From Micromonospora siamensis (lineage in GTDB: Bacteria > Actinomycetota > Actinomycetes > Mycobacteriales > Micromonosporaceae), in NCBI RefSeq assembly GCF_900090305.1, contig NZ_LT607751.1, positions 992,001 through 1,056,000 of the forward strand: a stretch of 64,000 nucleotides of DNA, read 5' to 3'. Position 1 is the stretch's first letter, and the number at the start of each line of letters is the position of its first letter. The position numbers were made by a program, and so were the translations under genes. Below the pieces are notes generated by a model. It was given only the letters and a program-made list of their open reading frames with translations, was not told the origin of the DNA and did not search any database. Of this stretch, positions 1 through 8,662 are shown one piece after another.

Positions 1-650
1 CCGCCCAGACCTCCCGCAACAAGGAGGCCGTCCTGCTGCTGTCGGAGTACGCCGACTGCCCGTACCGGGTGATCGGGAAGCAGGCGCAGTACTGCGGCAC
101 CGGCGGGGGCGGCACCACCGTCTGGTCGGACACCTTCGAGACCGCGACCGGCTGGACGACCAACCCGGCCGGCACCGACACCGCCACCACCGGCCAGTGG
201 GAACGCGGCGCCGCGCAGGCCACCAGCTCGTCGGGGGCCAAGCAGCTCACGCCGTACGCGGGCAGCAACGACCTGGTCACCGGTCGGCTGGCCGGCACCT
301 CGGCGGGTGACTACGACGTCGACGGCGGGGTGACCAGCGCCCGCTCCCCGGCCGTGACCCTCCCGTCGAGCGGCACGCTCACCCTCTCGCTGGCCTGGTA
401 CCTGGCGCACGGCTCGAACGCGTCGTCCGCCGACTACTTCCGGGTGAGCGTGATCCACAACGGCGGCACCACCGCCCTGCTCAACGTCGCCGGGGCGGCC
501 ACCAACCGCAACGGCGCCTGGACGCTGTCGAACCTCGACCTCACCCCGTACGCCGGGCAGTCCGTCCGGATCCAGGTCGACGCCGCCGACGCGTCGACGG
601 CCAGCCTGGTCGAGGCGGCCGTGGACAACGTCACCATCACCGCGTCCTGA
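1..650 (+). CDS. Secreted M14-type zinc carboxypeptidase, C-terminal part (partial)
   Basis: The gene enters from the left edge; the frame is open from base 3 and stops at 650. The first visible residues (AQTSRNKEAVLLLSEYADC, then PYRVIGK and QYC) resemble the end of actinobacterial M14 carboxypeptidase catalytic domains, which release C-terminal amino acids outside the cell. A Gly/Thr linker follows, then about 175 residues of beta-rich sequence (WSDTFETATGW at the start, VEAAVDNVTI at the end), typical of a C-terminal jelly-roll or proprotein-convertase-like domain of secreted hydrolases. The catalytic zinc ligands lie outside the window, so the family call rests on the C-terminal signature only. 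A strong hairpin follows 9 bases after the stop. Confidence 0.7.
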   Translation, partial: AQTSRNKEAVLLLSEYADCPYRVIGKQAQYCGTGGGGTTVWSDTFETATGWTTNPAGTDTATTGQWERGAAQATSSSGAKQLTPYAGSNDLVTGRLAGTSAGDYDVDGGVTSARSPAVTLPSSGTLTLSLAWYLAHGSNASSADYFRVSVIHNGGTTALLNVAGAATNRNGAWTLSNLDLTPYAGQSVRIQVDAADASTASLVEAAVDNVTITAS

Positions 651-659
651 CCACCCACC

Positions 660-690
660 GGCGGGGCCCCGACCCCCTCGGGGCCCCGCC
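660..690. terminator. Hairpin terminator after the carboxypeptidase gene
   Basis: A perfect 13-bp stem (660-672 pairs with 678-690) closes over a five-C loop. No T-run follows, as is common in high-GC actinobacteria. It separates the peptidase gene from the B12-regulated operon downstream. Confidence 0.8.
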
Positions 691-721
691 ACCCCACTGC
701 CGGTCACCACGCGTGCGCTAC

Positions 722-840
722 CGTGGCACGGATCGTCCCGCAGCGAAGCCGGTGGGAAACCGGCGCTGTCCCGCAACTGTGATGCCCCGCCCGGACACGG
801 GTGGGGACGAGCCAGGTCGCCTGCGGACGATCGCGACACG
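722..840 (+). promoter_or_regulatory. Cobalamin (AdoCbl) riboswitch aptamer
   Basis: Conserved B12-riboswitch blocks appear in the right order: GAAGCCGGTG with GAAACCGGCGCTGTCCCGC and AACTGTGATG (745-784), then the B12 box GCCAGGTCGCCTGC (811-824). A P1-like stem closes the aptamer (GATCGTCC 731-738 with GGACGATC 825-832). Known role: adenosylcobalamin binding to this RNA shuts down expression of B12 uptake or synthesis genes. It sits directly before a BtuF-like lipoprotein gene. The open frame that runs through it from 713 is not a credible protein start. Confidence 0.95.
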
Positions 841-885
841 CGCTCTCGAGGAAGGGCGCCTCGCGGACGGGCGGCCCCTGCCCCC

Positions 886-921
886 CCTGTCGGCGAAGCA
901 CCACGCTCCTCGACCGACAGG
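886..921 (+). promoter_or_regulatory. Hairpin overlapping the btuF-like ribosome binding site
   Basis: CCTGTCGG (886-893) is the exact reverse complement of CCGACAGG (914-921), and the second arm runs into the Shine-Dalgarno AGGAGG that precedes the ATG at 929. It is a plausible expression platform of the upstream cobalamin riboswitch, hiding the ribosome site when B12 is bound (inference). Confidence 0.6.
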
Positions 922-928
922 AGGACCG

Positions 929-1867
929 ATGTCCAGACGTACCCCCCGGGTGTTCGCCGCCCTGCTCACGGCCGCCGCGCTGACCCTCGGCGCCTGCGCC
1001 GAGAAGAGCTCGGACACCACCCCCGCTGCCGGCGGGAACTCCCCGGCCGCCAGCTTCCCCGCCACCGTCGGCAAGCTGACCCTGACCAAGCGCCCCGAGA
1101 AGATCGTCTCGATGTCGCCGACCGCGACCGAGATGCTCTTCGCCATCGGCGCCGGCAAGCAGGTCACCGCGGTCGACGACCAGTCGAACTACCCCGCCGA
1201 GGCGCCCAAGAGCGACCTGTCCGGCTTCCAGCCCAACGCCGAGGCGATCGCCGGCAAGATCCCCGACCTGGTGGTGCTCTCCAACGACACCAACAAGATC
1301 GTCGACCAGCTCACCAAGCTGAAGATCCCGGTGCTGCTCGCCCCCGCCGCCAACACCCTGGACGACACCTACCGGCAGATCACCGACCTGGGCACCCTCA
1401 CCGGTCACCCCACCGAGGCCGCCGACCTGACGAAGCGGATGAAGGACGACATCGCCAAGCTGGTCAAGGACCTGCCGCAGCGGTCGGAGAAGCTGACCTA
1501 CTTCCACGAGCTGGGCCCGGAGCTCTACACCGCCACCAGCAAGACCTTCATCGGCTCGCTCTACGCGCTGGCCGGCCTGGAGAACATCGCCGACGCCTCC
1601 GACGCCGACGGCAAGGCGATGGGCTACCCGCAGCTCTCCCAGGAGGTCATCGTCAAGGCCGACCCCGACTTCGTCTTCCTCGCCGACACCAGGTGCTGCC
1701 AGCAGTCGCCTGACAAGATCAAGGCGCGCAGCGGCTGGGCCGGCCTCACCGCCGTCAAGAACAACCAGGTGGTCGCCCTCGACGACGACATCGCCTCCCG
1801 CTGGGGCCCGCGCGTCGTCGACCAGGTCCGCGCGATCGTCGACGCGGTCGCCAAGGTTCCCGCGTGA
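929..1867 (+). CDS. btuF: ABC transporter substrate-binding lipoprotein, BtuF-like (vitamin B12)
   Basis: A 312-residue lipoprotein. Positively charged N-terminus, hydrophobic segment and lipobox LGAC place the acylated cysteine at residue 23. The rest is a helical-backbone periplasmic-binding fold of the FecB/BtuF type (KIVSMSPTATEMLFAIGAG near the start, DFVFLADT near the end). It would capture cobalamin, or possibly a siderophore, outside the membrane and pass it to the permease encoded next. The start at 929 is chosen because AGGAGGACCG precedes it and the signal peptide begins there. The cobalamin riboswitch upstream makes B12 the favoured substrate over iron. Confidence 0.88.
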   Translation: MSRRTPRVFAALLTAAALTLGACAEKSSDTTPAAGGNSPAASFPATVGKLTLTKRPEKIVSMSPTATEMLFAIGAGKQVTAVDDQSNYPAEAPKSDLSGFQPNAEAIAGKIPDLVVLSNDTNKIVDQLTKLKIPVLLAPAANTLDDTYRQITDLGTLTGHPTEAADLTKRMKDDIAKLVKDLPQRSEKLTYFHELGPELYTATSKTFIGSLYALAGLENIADASDADGKAMGYPQLSQEVIVKADPDFVFLADTRCCQQSPDKIKARSGWAGLTAVKNNQVVALDDDIASRWGPRVVDQVRAIVDAVAKVPA

Positions 1868-1880
1868 CGGTCCACCACCG

Positions 1881-2975
1881 GTGACCGTGCGACCCACGGA
1901 GTCCGACCGGCCGGCCGGGGCGTCCCGCACGCCCCGGCCGGCCGGGCTGCGGCTGCGCTGGCTGGTCGCCGGCGTCGCCGCCGTGCTGGTCGCGCTGGTC
2001 GCCGGCGTCTCGCTGGGACCGGTCAGCCTGCCGGCCGGCAGCGTCGCCGTCGAACTGCTCAACCTGCTGCCCGGGGTGCACCTGGACAGCGGGCTCAGCG
2101 CCGGCGAGATCGCCATCGTCACCGAGCTGCGACTGCCCCGGGCGGTGCTCGGACTGCTGGTCGGCGCGCTGCTCGCCCTCGCCGGCGGCGCGTACCAGGG
2201 GGTGTTCCGCAACCCGCTCGCCGACCCGTACCTGCTGGGCGTGGCGGCCGGCGCCGGACTCGCGGTGACCGTGGCGATCGTCCTCGGGGCCGACGTCGAG
2301 GTGTTCAGCGGGATGTCGCTGACCGTGCCGCTGGCCGCGTTCGTCGGCTCCCTCGGGGCGGTGCTGATGACGTACCTGCTCGGGGCGGCCGGCGGGCGGG
2401 ACCGCTCCCCGGCCACCCTGATCCTGGCCGGGGTGGCCGTCTCCGCGTTCCTCGCCGCCGGGCAGACGTACCTGCTCCAGCGGCACGCCGACAGCATCCA
2501 GCCGGTCTACTCCTGGCTGCTCGGCCGGCTCGCCACCGCCGGCTGGTCCGACGTGCGGCTGGTCCTGCCGTACTTCGCGGTCACCGCCGTGGTGGTGCTG
2601 CTGCACCGGCGGGAACTCGACGTGCTCTCCCTCGGCGACGACGAGGCGACCAGCCTCGGGCTGCACCCACAGCGCTCCCGCTACCTGCTGATCGCCGCCG
2701 CCTCGCTGGGCACCGCCGCCGCGGTCTCCGCCTCCGGCCTGATCGGCTTCGTCGGGGTCATCGTGCCGCACACCGTACGGATGCTCGCCGGCTCCAGCTA
2801 CCGGGTGGTACTGCCGCTCTCCATGCTCTTCGGCGGCGCGTTCCTCGCCCTGACCGACGTGGTGGCCCGGACCGCCGCCGCCCCGCAGGAGATCCCGATC
2901 GGCGTGGTCACCGCGCTGCTCGGCGGCCCGTTCTTCGTGCTGATCCTGCGTACCGCCCGGCGGGTCTTCCCGTGA
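1881..2975 (+). CDS. btuC: FecCD-family ABC permease (BtuC-like)
   Basis: A 364-residue, very hydrophobic protein with about ten membrane spans after a short Arg/Pro-rich cytoplasmic N-terminus. Family features include RLPRAVLGLLVGALLALAGG and the coupling region SGLIGFVGVIVPH near residue 290. It forms the membrane channel that receives substrate from the upstream lipoprotein. It starts with GTG 13 bases after the btuF stop without a clear Shine-Dalgarno, and its stop overlaps the ATPase start by four bases, so the three genes form one riboswitch-controlled operon. Confidence 0.88.
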   Translation: MTVRPTESDRPAGASRTPRPAGLRLRWLVAGVAAVLVALVAGVSLGPVSLPAGSVAVELLNLLPGVHLDSGLSAGEIAIVTELRLPRAVLGLLVGALLALAGGAYQGVFRNPLADPYLLGVAAGAGLAVTVAIVLGADVEVFSGMSLTVPLAAFVGSLGAVLMTYLLGAAGGRDRSPATLILAGVAVSAFLAAGQTYLLQRHADSIQPVYSWLLGRLATAGWSDVRLVLPYFAVTAVVVLLHRRELDVLSLGDDEATSLGLHPQRSRYLLIAAASLGTAAAVSASGLIGFVGVIVPHTVRMLAGSSYRVVLPLSMLFGGAFLALTDVVARTAAAPQEIPIGVVTALLGGPFFVLILRTARRVFP

Positions 2976-3760
2976 CCGGGCGCGAGCCGGCGGCCGTCGA
3001 GGTGCGGGGCCTGCACGTCACCCTGGACCGGGTGCCGATCCTCACCGGCGTGGACCTGACCGTGGCGGCCGGCGAGTGGGTCACCGTGATCGGCCCGAAC
3101 GGCGCCGGCAAGTCGACCCTGTTGCGCGCCGTCGGCGGCCTGCTGCCCGCCGGGGCCGCCGTCACCCTCTTCGGTACGCCGATCCGTGCCCTGAAACCCC
3201 GCCAGCGGGCCCGGGTGGTGGCCACCGTCGCGCAGTCCCCGGCGGTGCCGGCCGGCATGTCGGTGCTGGACTACGTGCTGCTCGGGCGCACCCCGTACAT
3301 CGCCCCGCTGGGCCGGGAGTCCGCCGCCGACCTGGCCGCCGTGCACGACGTGCTGGCCCGGCTGGATCTGGGCGCCTTCCACGGCCGGGAGCTGGCCACC
3401 CTCTCCGGCGGGGAACGGCAGCGGGTCTTCCTGGCCCGGGCGCTCGCCCAGGGCGCCACCCTGCTGCTGCTCGACGAGCCGACCAGCGCCCTGGACATCG
3501 GCCACCAGCAGGAGGTGCTGGAGCTGGTCGACCAGCTCCGCCGCGAGCACGGGCTGACCGTGCTCGCCACCATGCACGACCTCTCCATCGCCGGCGAGTA
3601 CGCCGACCGCCTGGTCCTCCTGGACGCCGGCCGGGTGGTGGCGGCCGGCCCGCCGGCCGAGGTGCTCACCGAGGAGCTGCTCGCCCGCCACTACCGGGCC
3701 AACGTCCGGGTCGTCCCCGGCGAGCACGGCCCCCTCGTCGTCCCGGTCCGCCGGGGGTGA
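2972..3760 (+). CDS. btuD: ABC transporter ATP-binding protein (BtuD/FhuC-like)
   Basis: A 262-residue nucleotide-binding subunit. Walker A GPNGAGKST at residues 41-49, signature LSGGERQR at 144-151, Walker B LLLLDEP at 164-170, and a switch histidine in ATMHDLS. It powers import through the FecCD permease. The GTG start overlaps the permease stop (GTGA), implying translational coupling. Family-level similarity does not separate B12 from siderophore uptake; the upstream riboswitch does. Confidence 0.9.
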   Translation: MTGREPAAVEVRGLHVTLDRVPILTGVDLTVAAGEWVTVIGPNGAGKSTLLRAVGGLLPAGAAVTLFGTPIRALKPRQRARVVATVAQSPAVPAGMSVLDYVLLGRTPYIAPLGRESAADLAAVHDVLARLDLGAFHGRELATLSGGERQRVFLARALAQGATLLLLDEPTSALDIGHQQEVLELVDQLRREHGLTVLATMHDLSIAGEYADRLVLLDAGRVVAAGPPAEVLTEELLARHYRANVRVVPGEHGPLVVPVRRG

Positions 3761-3790
3761 GAGCAGGAACCCCCGGTCGACACCCCGGCC

Positions 3791-4552
3791 TCAGGCGAGG
3801 GCGATGATCGAGAAGAGCGCGCCGGCCGGGTCGCGGAGGGCGGCCTGCCGGCCCTGCGCGATGTCCCGCGGCGGCACCAGGATCGTGCCGCCCAGCTCGG
3901 CGGCGCGGGCCGCCGTGGCATCGGCGTCCGCCACCGCGAACCACACCGACCAGTACGCCGGCAGGTCCGCGGGATAGCCGTCACCCAACGGTGGGGTCAT
4001 CCCGGCGACGATCCGCGCCCCGCACCGCCAACCCGTCCAGGTCACCCCGTCCACCTCGCGGTCCTCGGGGTGCCAGCCGAAGACCAGCTCGTAGAAGGCC
4101 TTCGCGCCCTCCGGGTCGGGGCTGACCAGCTCGTTCCAGCACATCGACCCGGGGGCGTTGAACAGCTCCGCGCCGCGCGTCCGCATCGGCTGCCAGACGC
4201 TGAACACCGCGCCGGCCGGGTCGGCGAAGACGCCCATCCGCCCCTGGTCGAAGACGTCGAACGGGGTGACCAGCACCTGCCCGCCGGCCGCCTCGACCCG
4301 GGTGGCCGCCAGGTCGGCGTCGTCGGTGGCCACGTACGTCGACCAGATCGGCACCTGGTCGGGGGTGGCCGGCGGACCCGCCCCGGCGACCGCCCGCCCG
4401 TCGGCGAGGAAGGTGGTGTAGCCGCCGGCCTCCGGCTGCGGCGCCACCCGCCCGGTCCAGCCGAACAGCTCGGGATAGAAGCGCTTCGCACCGTTCAGGT
4501 CGGGGGTGGCCAGGTCGGCCCAGCAGGGCGTACCGGGCTCGACGCCGCTCAC
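3791..4552 (-). CDS. Two-domain VOC (glyoxalase/bleomycin-resistance fold) protein
   Basis: About 253 residues with two tandem vicinal-oxygen-chelate modules. Both have the same layout: a start like CWADLATPDLNGAKRFYPELFGW or CWNELVSPDPEGAKAFYELVFGW, and an end like FADPAGAVFSVW or LRDPAGALFSIIAL. Such proteins are metal-dependent lyases, dioxygenases or antibiotic-binding proteins; the substrate cannot be read here. The GTG at 4552 is preferred over an upstream ATG at 4621 because GAGAGGGG sits just before it and the first domain starts a few residues later. It is convergent with the B12 operon. Confidence 0.8.
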   Translation of the reverse strand: MSGVEPGTPCWADLATPDLNGAKRFYPELFGWTGRVAPQPEAGGYTTFLADGRAVAGAGPPATPDQVPIWSTYVATDDADLAATRVEAAGGQVLVTPFDVFDQGRMGVFADPAGAVFSVWQPMRTRGAELFNAPGSMCWNELVSPDPEGAKAFYELVFGWHPEDREVDGVTWTGWRCGARIVAGMTPPLGDGYPADLPAYWSVWFAVADADATAARAAELGGTILVPPRDIAQGRQAALRDPAGALFSIIALA

Positions 4553-4666
4553 GGGAACCCCTCTCGGCCGCAGCACGGCCCGCAGGCCGGAGGCGACCGG
4601 GACGGCACGCCCTGCCGGCATCGTGGCACCGGCACCGGCCCGGGCGGGGCGGAATCGGGCGAAACG

Positions 4667-5404
4667 TCAGCGGAACCGGCGACCCTGGTCCCGCCGGTAC
4701 GCCCAGCCGGCCACCGCGGCCAGCACCACGATCCAGACCCCCAGCATGACCAGGGCCAGCGGGTCCGGCCGGCGGTCGGTCACCGCCGCCCACATCAGCT
4801 CCACCGCGCCCCGGGTGGGCAGGTAGGGCGCGATCGTGCGGACGAAGCCCGGCGCGTCGTCCGGCCCGGAGAGCAGCCCGCCGCCGAACGCCAGCGGAAA
4901 GAAGACCACCTGCGCGACCACGGTCGCGGCCCGACTCGGCAGCGAGTAGCCGATGGCGAGCCCGAGCAGGGTGAACGGCGCCGACACCACGGCCACGCCG
5001 AGGGCACCGAGCAGCAGCTGCACCGGGGTGACCCGGGCGGCGGTGGCCACCGCCGCGATCACCACCACCGGCAGCATGCTCAGGTAGGTCAACACCACCC
5101 CGGCCAGGATCCGGCCGGTGAACCGCACCGCCGGACCCGTCGGCAAGGTCCGGGTGTACGGATCCCAGGGCTGGTTGCGGTCCTCGGCGACGCCGATGCC
5201 GTACTGGAAGATGTTGGCGCTCATCACCGCGAAGGTGATCATGGCGGCGGTGGCGTACGTGGCGCCCACCGCGTCGTCACCGGCGAACGGCACCACGAAG
5301 AAGAGCATGGTGGCGGCGGGGAAGAACGCGCTGCCGACCACCGCGACCGGGATCCGGACGGTCTCCAGGAGTTGGTAGCGGGCGTGGACCAAGGCGAGTG
5401 GCAC
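4667..5404 (-). CDS. ABC-2 type transporter permease
   Basis: A 245-residue membrane protein with about six spans, including SAFFPAATMLFFVV, ILAGVVLTYLSMLPVVVIAA and VMLGVWIVVLAAVAGWAY. It is the membrane half of an export or resistance ABC system with the ATPase encoded immediately upstream. The GTG start at 5404 has GGAG directly after the ATPase stop; the longer open frame beginning inside the ATPase gene has no membrane-protein character. Substrate unknown. Confidence 0.82.
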   Translation of the reverse strand: MPLALVHARYQLLETVRIPVAVVGSAFFPAATMLFFVVPFAGDDAVGATYATAAMITFAVMSANIFQYGIGVAEDRNQPWDPYTRTLPTGPAVRFTGRILAGVVLTYLSMLPVVVIAAVATAARVTPVQLLLGALGVAVVSAPFTLLGLAIGYSLPSRAATVVAQVVFFPLAFGGGLLSGPDDAPGFVRTIAPYLPTRGAVELMWAAVTDRRPDPLALVMLGVWIVVLAAVAGWAYRRDQGRRFR

Positions 5405-5414
5405 GGTCGGCTCC

Positions 5415-6305
5415 TCAGGCGCTCGCGGTCGCGACGTCGGCACGGTCGGCGGTGATGGCGAGGAACGCCTCCTCCAGGGAGGTCGGACGCACCTCCAGGT
5501 CACGGAACGGCACCCCGGCGCCGACCAGCTCACGGACCAGTTGGTCGGCGTCGGTGGTGAGCAGGTGGGTCCGGCCGTCGGTGCGTTCGGTGGCCACCAC
5601 GCCGGGCAGGTCGGGCAGCTCGTCGGCGACGAAGCTGACCCGGTGCACCCCGACGATGCCGCGGATCGCGGCGACCGTGTCGTCGGCGAGCACCCGCCCC
5701 CGGCCGATCACCACCACCCGCTGGGCCAGCGCCTCGACCTCCTCCAGGTAGTGGCTGCTCAGCAGCACCGTCCCGCCCTCGGCGTGGAACGCCCGGATCG
5801 CCTCCCACAGGGTGTGCCGGGCCGCCACGTCCAGTCCGGTGGTCGGCTCGTCCAGCACCACCAGCCGGGGCCGGCCGACGAAGGCCAGCGCCACGGCGAG
5901 CCGGCGCCGCTGACCGCCGGAGAGCCCTCCGGTCTGCCGGCGTACCTGCTCGGCGAGGCCGAACCGGTCGAGCAGCTCGGCGCGGGGCACCGGGTCGGGG
6001 AAGTGCGCGGAGACGAAGTCGACCACCTCACCGACCCGCAGCGTGCCGGGCAGGCCGGTCTCCTGGGGGGTGACCCCGAGGGCGCGGCGGGAGGCCGGGT
6101 CGCGCGGGTCGCCGCCGAACAGCTCGACCCGCCCGGCGGTGGGGTGGCGCAGCCCGACCAGCAGGTTGATCAGGGTGCTCTTGCCGGCGCCGTTCGGCCC
6201 GAGCAGGCCGACGAGCTCACCGGCGCGGACGGTCAGGTCGACCCGGTCCAGGGCGAGCACCTCGCCGTACCGTCGGGTGACCTGCTGGGCGTGCGCGAGG
6301 ATCAT
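5415..6305 (-). CDS. ABC-2 exporter ATP-binding protein (drug/daunorubicin-type)
   Basis: A 296-residue ATPase with Walker A GPNGAGKST near residue 38, signature LSGGQRRRL, Walker B LVVLDEPTTGLD and a C-terminal regulatory extension of about 80 residues, as in DrrA/CcmA-type exporters. The ATG at 6305 has AAGGAG four bases upstream. The permease gene starts 10 bases after this stop, so the two form an operon. It probably exports a drug or lipid; the cargo is unknown. Confidence 0.87.
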   Translation of the reverse strand: MILAHAQQVTRRYGEVLALDRVDLTVRAGELVGLLGPNGAGKSTLINLLVGLRHPTAGRVELFGGDPRDPASRRALGVTPQETGLPGTLRVGEVVDFVSAHFPDPVPRAELLDRFGLAEQVRRQTGGLSGGQRRRLAVALAFVGRPRLVVLDEPTTGLDVAARHTLWEAIRAFHAEGGTVLLSSHYLEEVEALAQRVVVIGRGRVLADDTVAAIRGIVGVHRVSFVADELPDLPGVVATERTDGRTHLLTTDADQLVRELVGAGVPFRDLEVRPTSLEEAFLAITADRADVATASA

Positions 6306-6386
6306 GGGGCTCCTTCGGGGTTGCGGTCCCGGTCGGATCTGCCGCCCTTCGTTGTACCGTCCCGTCGCCATCCCCGCTGTCCCCGA

Positions 6387-8453
6387 TCACCCCAGCGGGG
6401 CGGGAAGCGGGGCGTGGTGCAGGACGGCGAGGCGGGACACCGCCCGGGTGAGCACCACGTAGAGGCGGTGCAGGCCGCGCGGCTCGGCGGCCACGATCGC
6501 GGCCGGTTCGACGACCACGACGTGGTCGTACTCCAGGCCCTTGACCAGGGTCGCCGGGACGACGGTGACCCGCTCCGCGGCGTCGACGTCGTCGGCGGTC
6601 GCGGTCGGCACGCCGGCGTCGGCGAGCGCCGTCCGGATCCGGTCGACCGTGTCGTCGGCGGCGATCACGCCGACCGAGCCGTCGTGCGCGAGCGCCGCCC
6701 GCACCTCGGCCACCGTCGCGGCCACCAGGTCGTCGACGGTACGCACGTCCAGCGTCCCGTCGCGGCGCAGCGACTCCGCCGGGGGCACGTCAACGGCGAG
6801 TGCCGGCAGCAGCCGGTTGGCGAAGGCCACCACGGCGGCGGGCACCCGGAAGCCGACGCTCAGCGGGACCACGGCGGCGTCCGGCTTGCCCAGGTGGGCC
6901 AGGCTCTCCCGCCAGTCCCGGGCGGCCCACGGGGCGGTGCCCTGGGCGAGGTCGCCGAGGAGGGTGATCGAGCCGTGCTCGCTGCGCCGGGCGATGGCTC
7001 GGCACTGCATGGGGGAGAGGTCCTGCGCCTCGTCGACCACCACGTGTCCGAAGCCGGCCGGCCGTTCCAGCAGCCCGGCGGCCTCGTCGATCAGTACGGC
7101 GTCCGCGGCGGTCCACCGGGTGGCCTTCGGGGTACGACCGAGCTTCGTCCCGCCGGTCCGCGAGCCGTTCGGGACCGGCCCGGGCGCCCGGCCGAGGAGC
7201 AGCGCCTGCTCGTCGGCGGTGAGCAGCCCGTCGGCGGTGGTGGCGAGCGCGTCGGGGTCGGTGAGCAGCGTGTGCAGCAGGCCGTCGGGGGTGAGCGCCG
7301 GCCAGACCGCGTCGAGGAAGCCGGTGACCGGTGCGGCCTTGCCCATCCGGCGCAGCCAGACGTCGCTGGGTGACTCGGCCCGCCGCGCCTCGGCCTGGCG
7401 TTGCAGCAGCCCCACCACCCGGGCCCGGACCCGCTCGCGGCCGGTGGCGTACGGCAGCCCTTCCGCGCGGGTCTCGGTGACCACCCGGTGCAGCGGGTCG
7501 AGGCCGATCCGCCAGCGGAACGAGCCGTCGGAGACCATGATCGGCTCGGTGGGGTCGCCGATGTGCGCCTCGACGGCCCGGCGCAACACCTCGGCCATCC
7601 GCACGTCGTGCTTGAGGGTCGCCGCGGCCGGCGGGTCGACCGCCCGGACCGGCACCCGCTCGACCAGGTCCTCGACGGTGGCCTGGGCGACCTCCACCTC
7701 GCCGAGCGCGGGCAGCACCGCGGCGATGTACGACAGGAACGCCCGGTTCGGCCCGACGATCAGCACGCCGGAACGGCGCAGCCGCTCGCGGTGCAGATAG
7801 AGCAGGTACGCGGCCCGGTGCAGCCCGACGGCCGTCTTGCCGGTGCCCGGCGCCCCCTGTACGCAGATCGAGTCGGCCAGGTCGGCGCGGACCAGCTCGT
7901 CCTGCTCGGGCTGGATGGTGGCGACGATGTCCCGCATCGGCCCGACGCGCGGCCGTTCGATCTCGGCGGTGAGGATGCGGCTGGCGGTGCCGAGCTCCTC
8001 GCCCCGGTCGAGGTGCTCGTCCTCGAAGCTGGTCAGCGTGCCGGCGCTGAACCCGAACCGGCGCCGGACGGCCACTCCCTGCGGATCGCGGGCGCTGGCC
8101 CGGTAGAACGACCGGGAGACCGGGGCGCGCCAGTCCAGCACCAGGGGTTCGCCCAGGTCGTCGGTGACGTGCCGGCGGCCGACGTGGTACTCCCGCCCGG
8201 CGTGGTCCGGGTCGCGGTCGCCGAAGTCGAGCCGGCCGAAGAAGAGCGGGGTGGTCGGGTCGTCGGCCAGCTCCTTGACCCGCCGGGCCATGTGCCGGCC
8301 GAGCTGCTCGGCGGTGTACGCGTCCCCGGCGACCCGGTCGCCGGTGGCGAAGAGGGCCTCGGCCCGCTCGCGCATCCGGCGCAGCGCGGCCCGGGAGGCG
8401 TCCAGGTGGGCGCGTTCGGCGTGGAGGTCGGTGTCGAGTTCGGTCAGGGACAC
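6387..8453 (-). CDS. HelD/HelR-family superfamily 1 helicase-like ATPase
   Basis: A 688-residue UvrD-like ATPase. It has an N-terminal coiled-coil-like arm (residues 1-60, RRMRERAEALFATGD), a conserved block LVLDWRAPVSRSFYRA near 105-119, Walker A GAPGTGKT at 200-207, Walker B VVDEAQDLSP near 475 and GDLAQGT soon after. The combination of N-terminal arm and DWRAP block is typical of HelD, which binds RNA polymerase and frees stalled complexes. Actinobacterial HelR relatives give rifamycin tolerance. DNA-repair helicases of similar architecture are the main alternative. It sits upstream of an ABC exporter, but 80 bases separate them. No clear rifamycin-associated promoter element is seen upstream. 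Confidence 0.78.
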   Translation of the reverse strand: MSLTELDTDLHAERAHLDASRAALRRMRERAEALFATGDRVAGDAYTAEQLGRHMARRVKELADDPTTPLFFGRLDFGDRDPDHAGREYHVGRRHVTDDLGEPLVLDWRAPVSRSFYRASARDPQGVAVRRRFGFSAGTLTSFEDEHLDRGEELGTASRILTAEIERPRVGPMRDIVATIQPEQDELVRADLADSICVQGAPGTGKTAVGLHRAAYLLYLHRERLRRSGVLIVGPNRAFLSYIAAVLPALGEVEVAQATVEDLVERVPVRAVDPPAAATLKHDVRMAEVLRRAVEAHIGDPTEPIMVSDGSFRWRIGLDPLHRVVTETRAEGLPYATGRERVRARVVGLLQRQAEARRAESPSDVWLRRMGKAAPVTGFLDAVWPALTPDGLLHTLLTDPDALATTADGLLTADEQALLLGRAPGPVPNGSRTGGTKLGRTPKATRWTAADAVLIDEAAGLLERPAGFGHVVVDEAQDLSPMQCRAIARRSEHGSITLLGDLAQGTAPWAARDWRESLAHLGKPDAAVVPLSVGFRVPAAVVAFANRLLPALAVDVPPAESLRRDGTLDVRTVDDLVAATVAEVRAALAHDGSVGVIAADDTVDRIRTALADAGVPTATADDVDAAERVTVVPATLVKGLEYDHVVVVEPAAIVAAEPRGLHRLYVVLTRAVSRLAVLHHAPLPAPLG

Positions 8454-8662
8454 GGTGGGTCCTCACGGATGGCTCGCTGGTCGCTCGCGTCTCCGGGGGC
8501 GGATGGCCGGCGCCCGGCGCGGGACGTCCGCTGCGGTGTCGTCACACCCCGGCCGTCAGGCGGCCATCAACGTTAGCCGACCCGGCCACCTCTCTCCACC
8601 TGATTTTACTGGCCCGCGTGGGGAGGTCGCCTCCGCACGCGGGGCGTGGGTGTGCCGGGTGA

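Noticed and set aside
713..928. N-terminal extension of the BtuF-like frame
   Set aside because: It runs straight through the cobalamin riboswitch; signal peptide and Shine-Dalgarno support the start at 929.
704..2497. Long open frame opposite the B12 operon
   Set aside because: Composition (Arg/Gly/Ala/Pro-rich, no domain) is that of a shadow frame in high-GC coding DNA.
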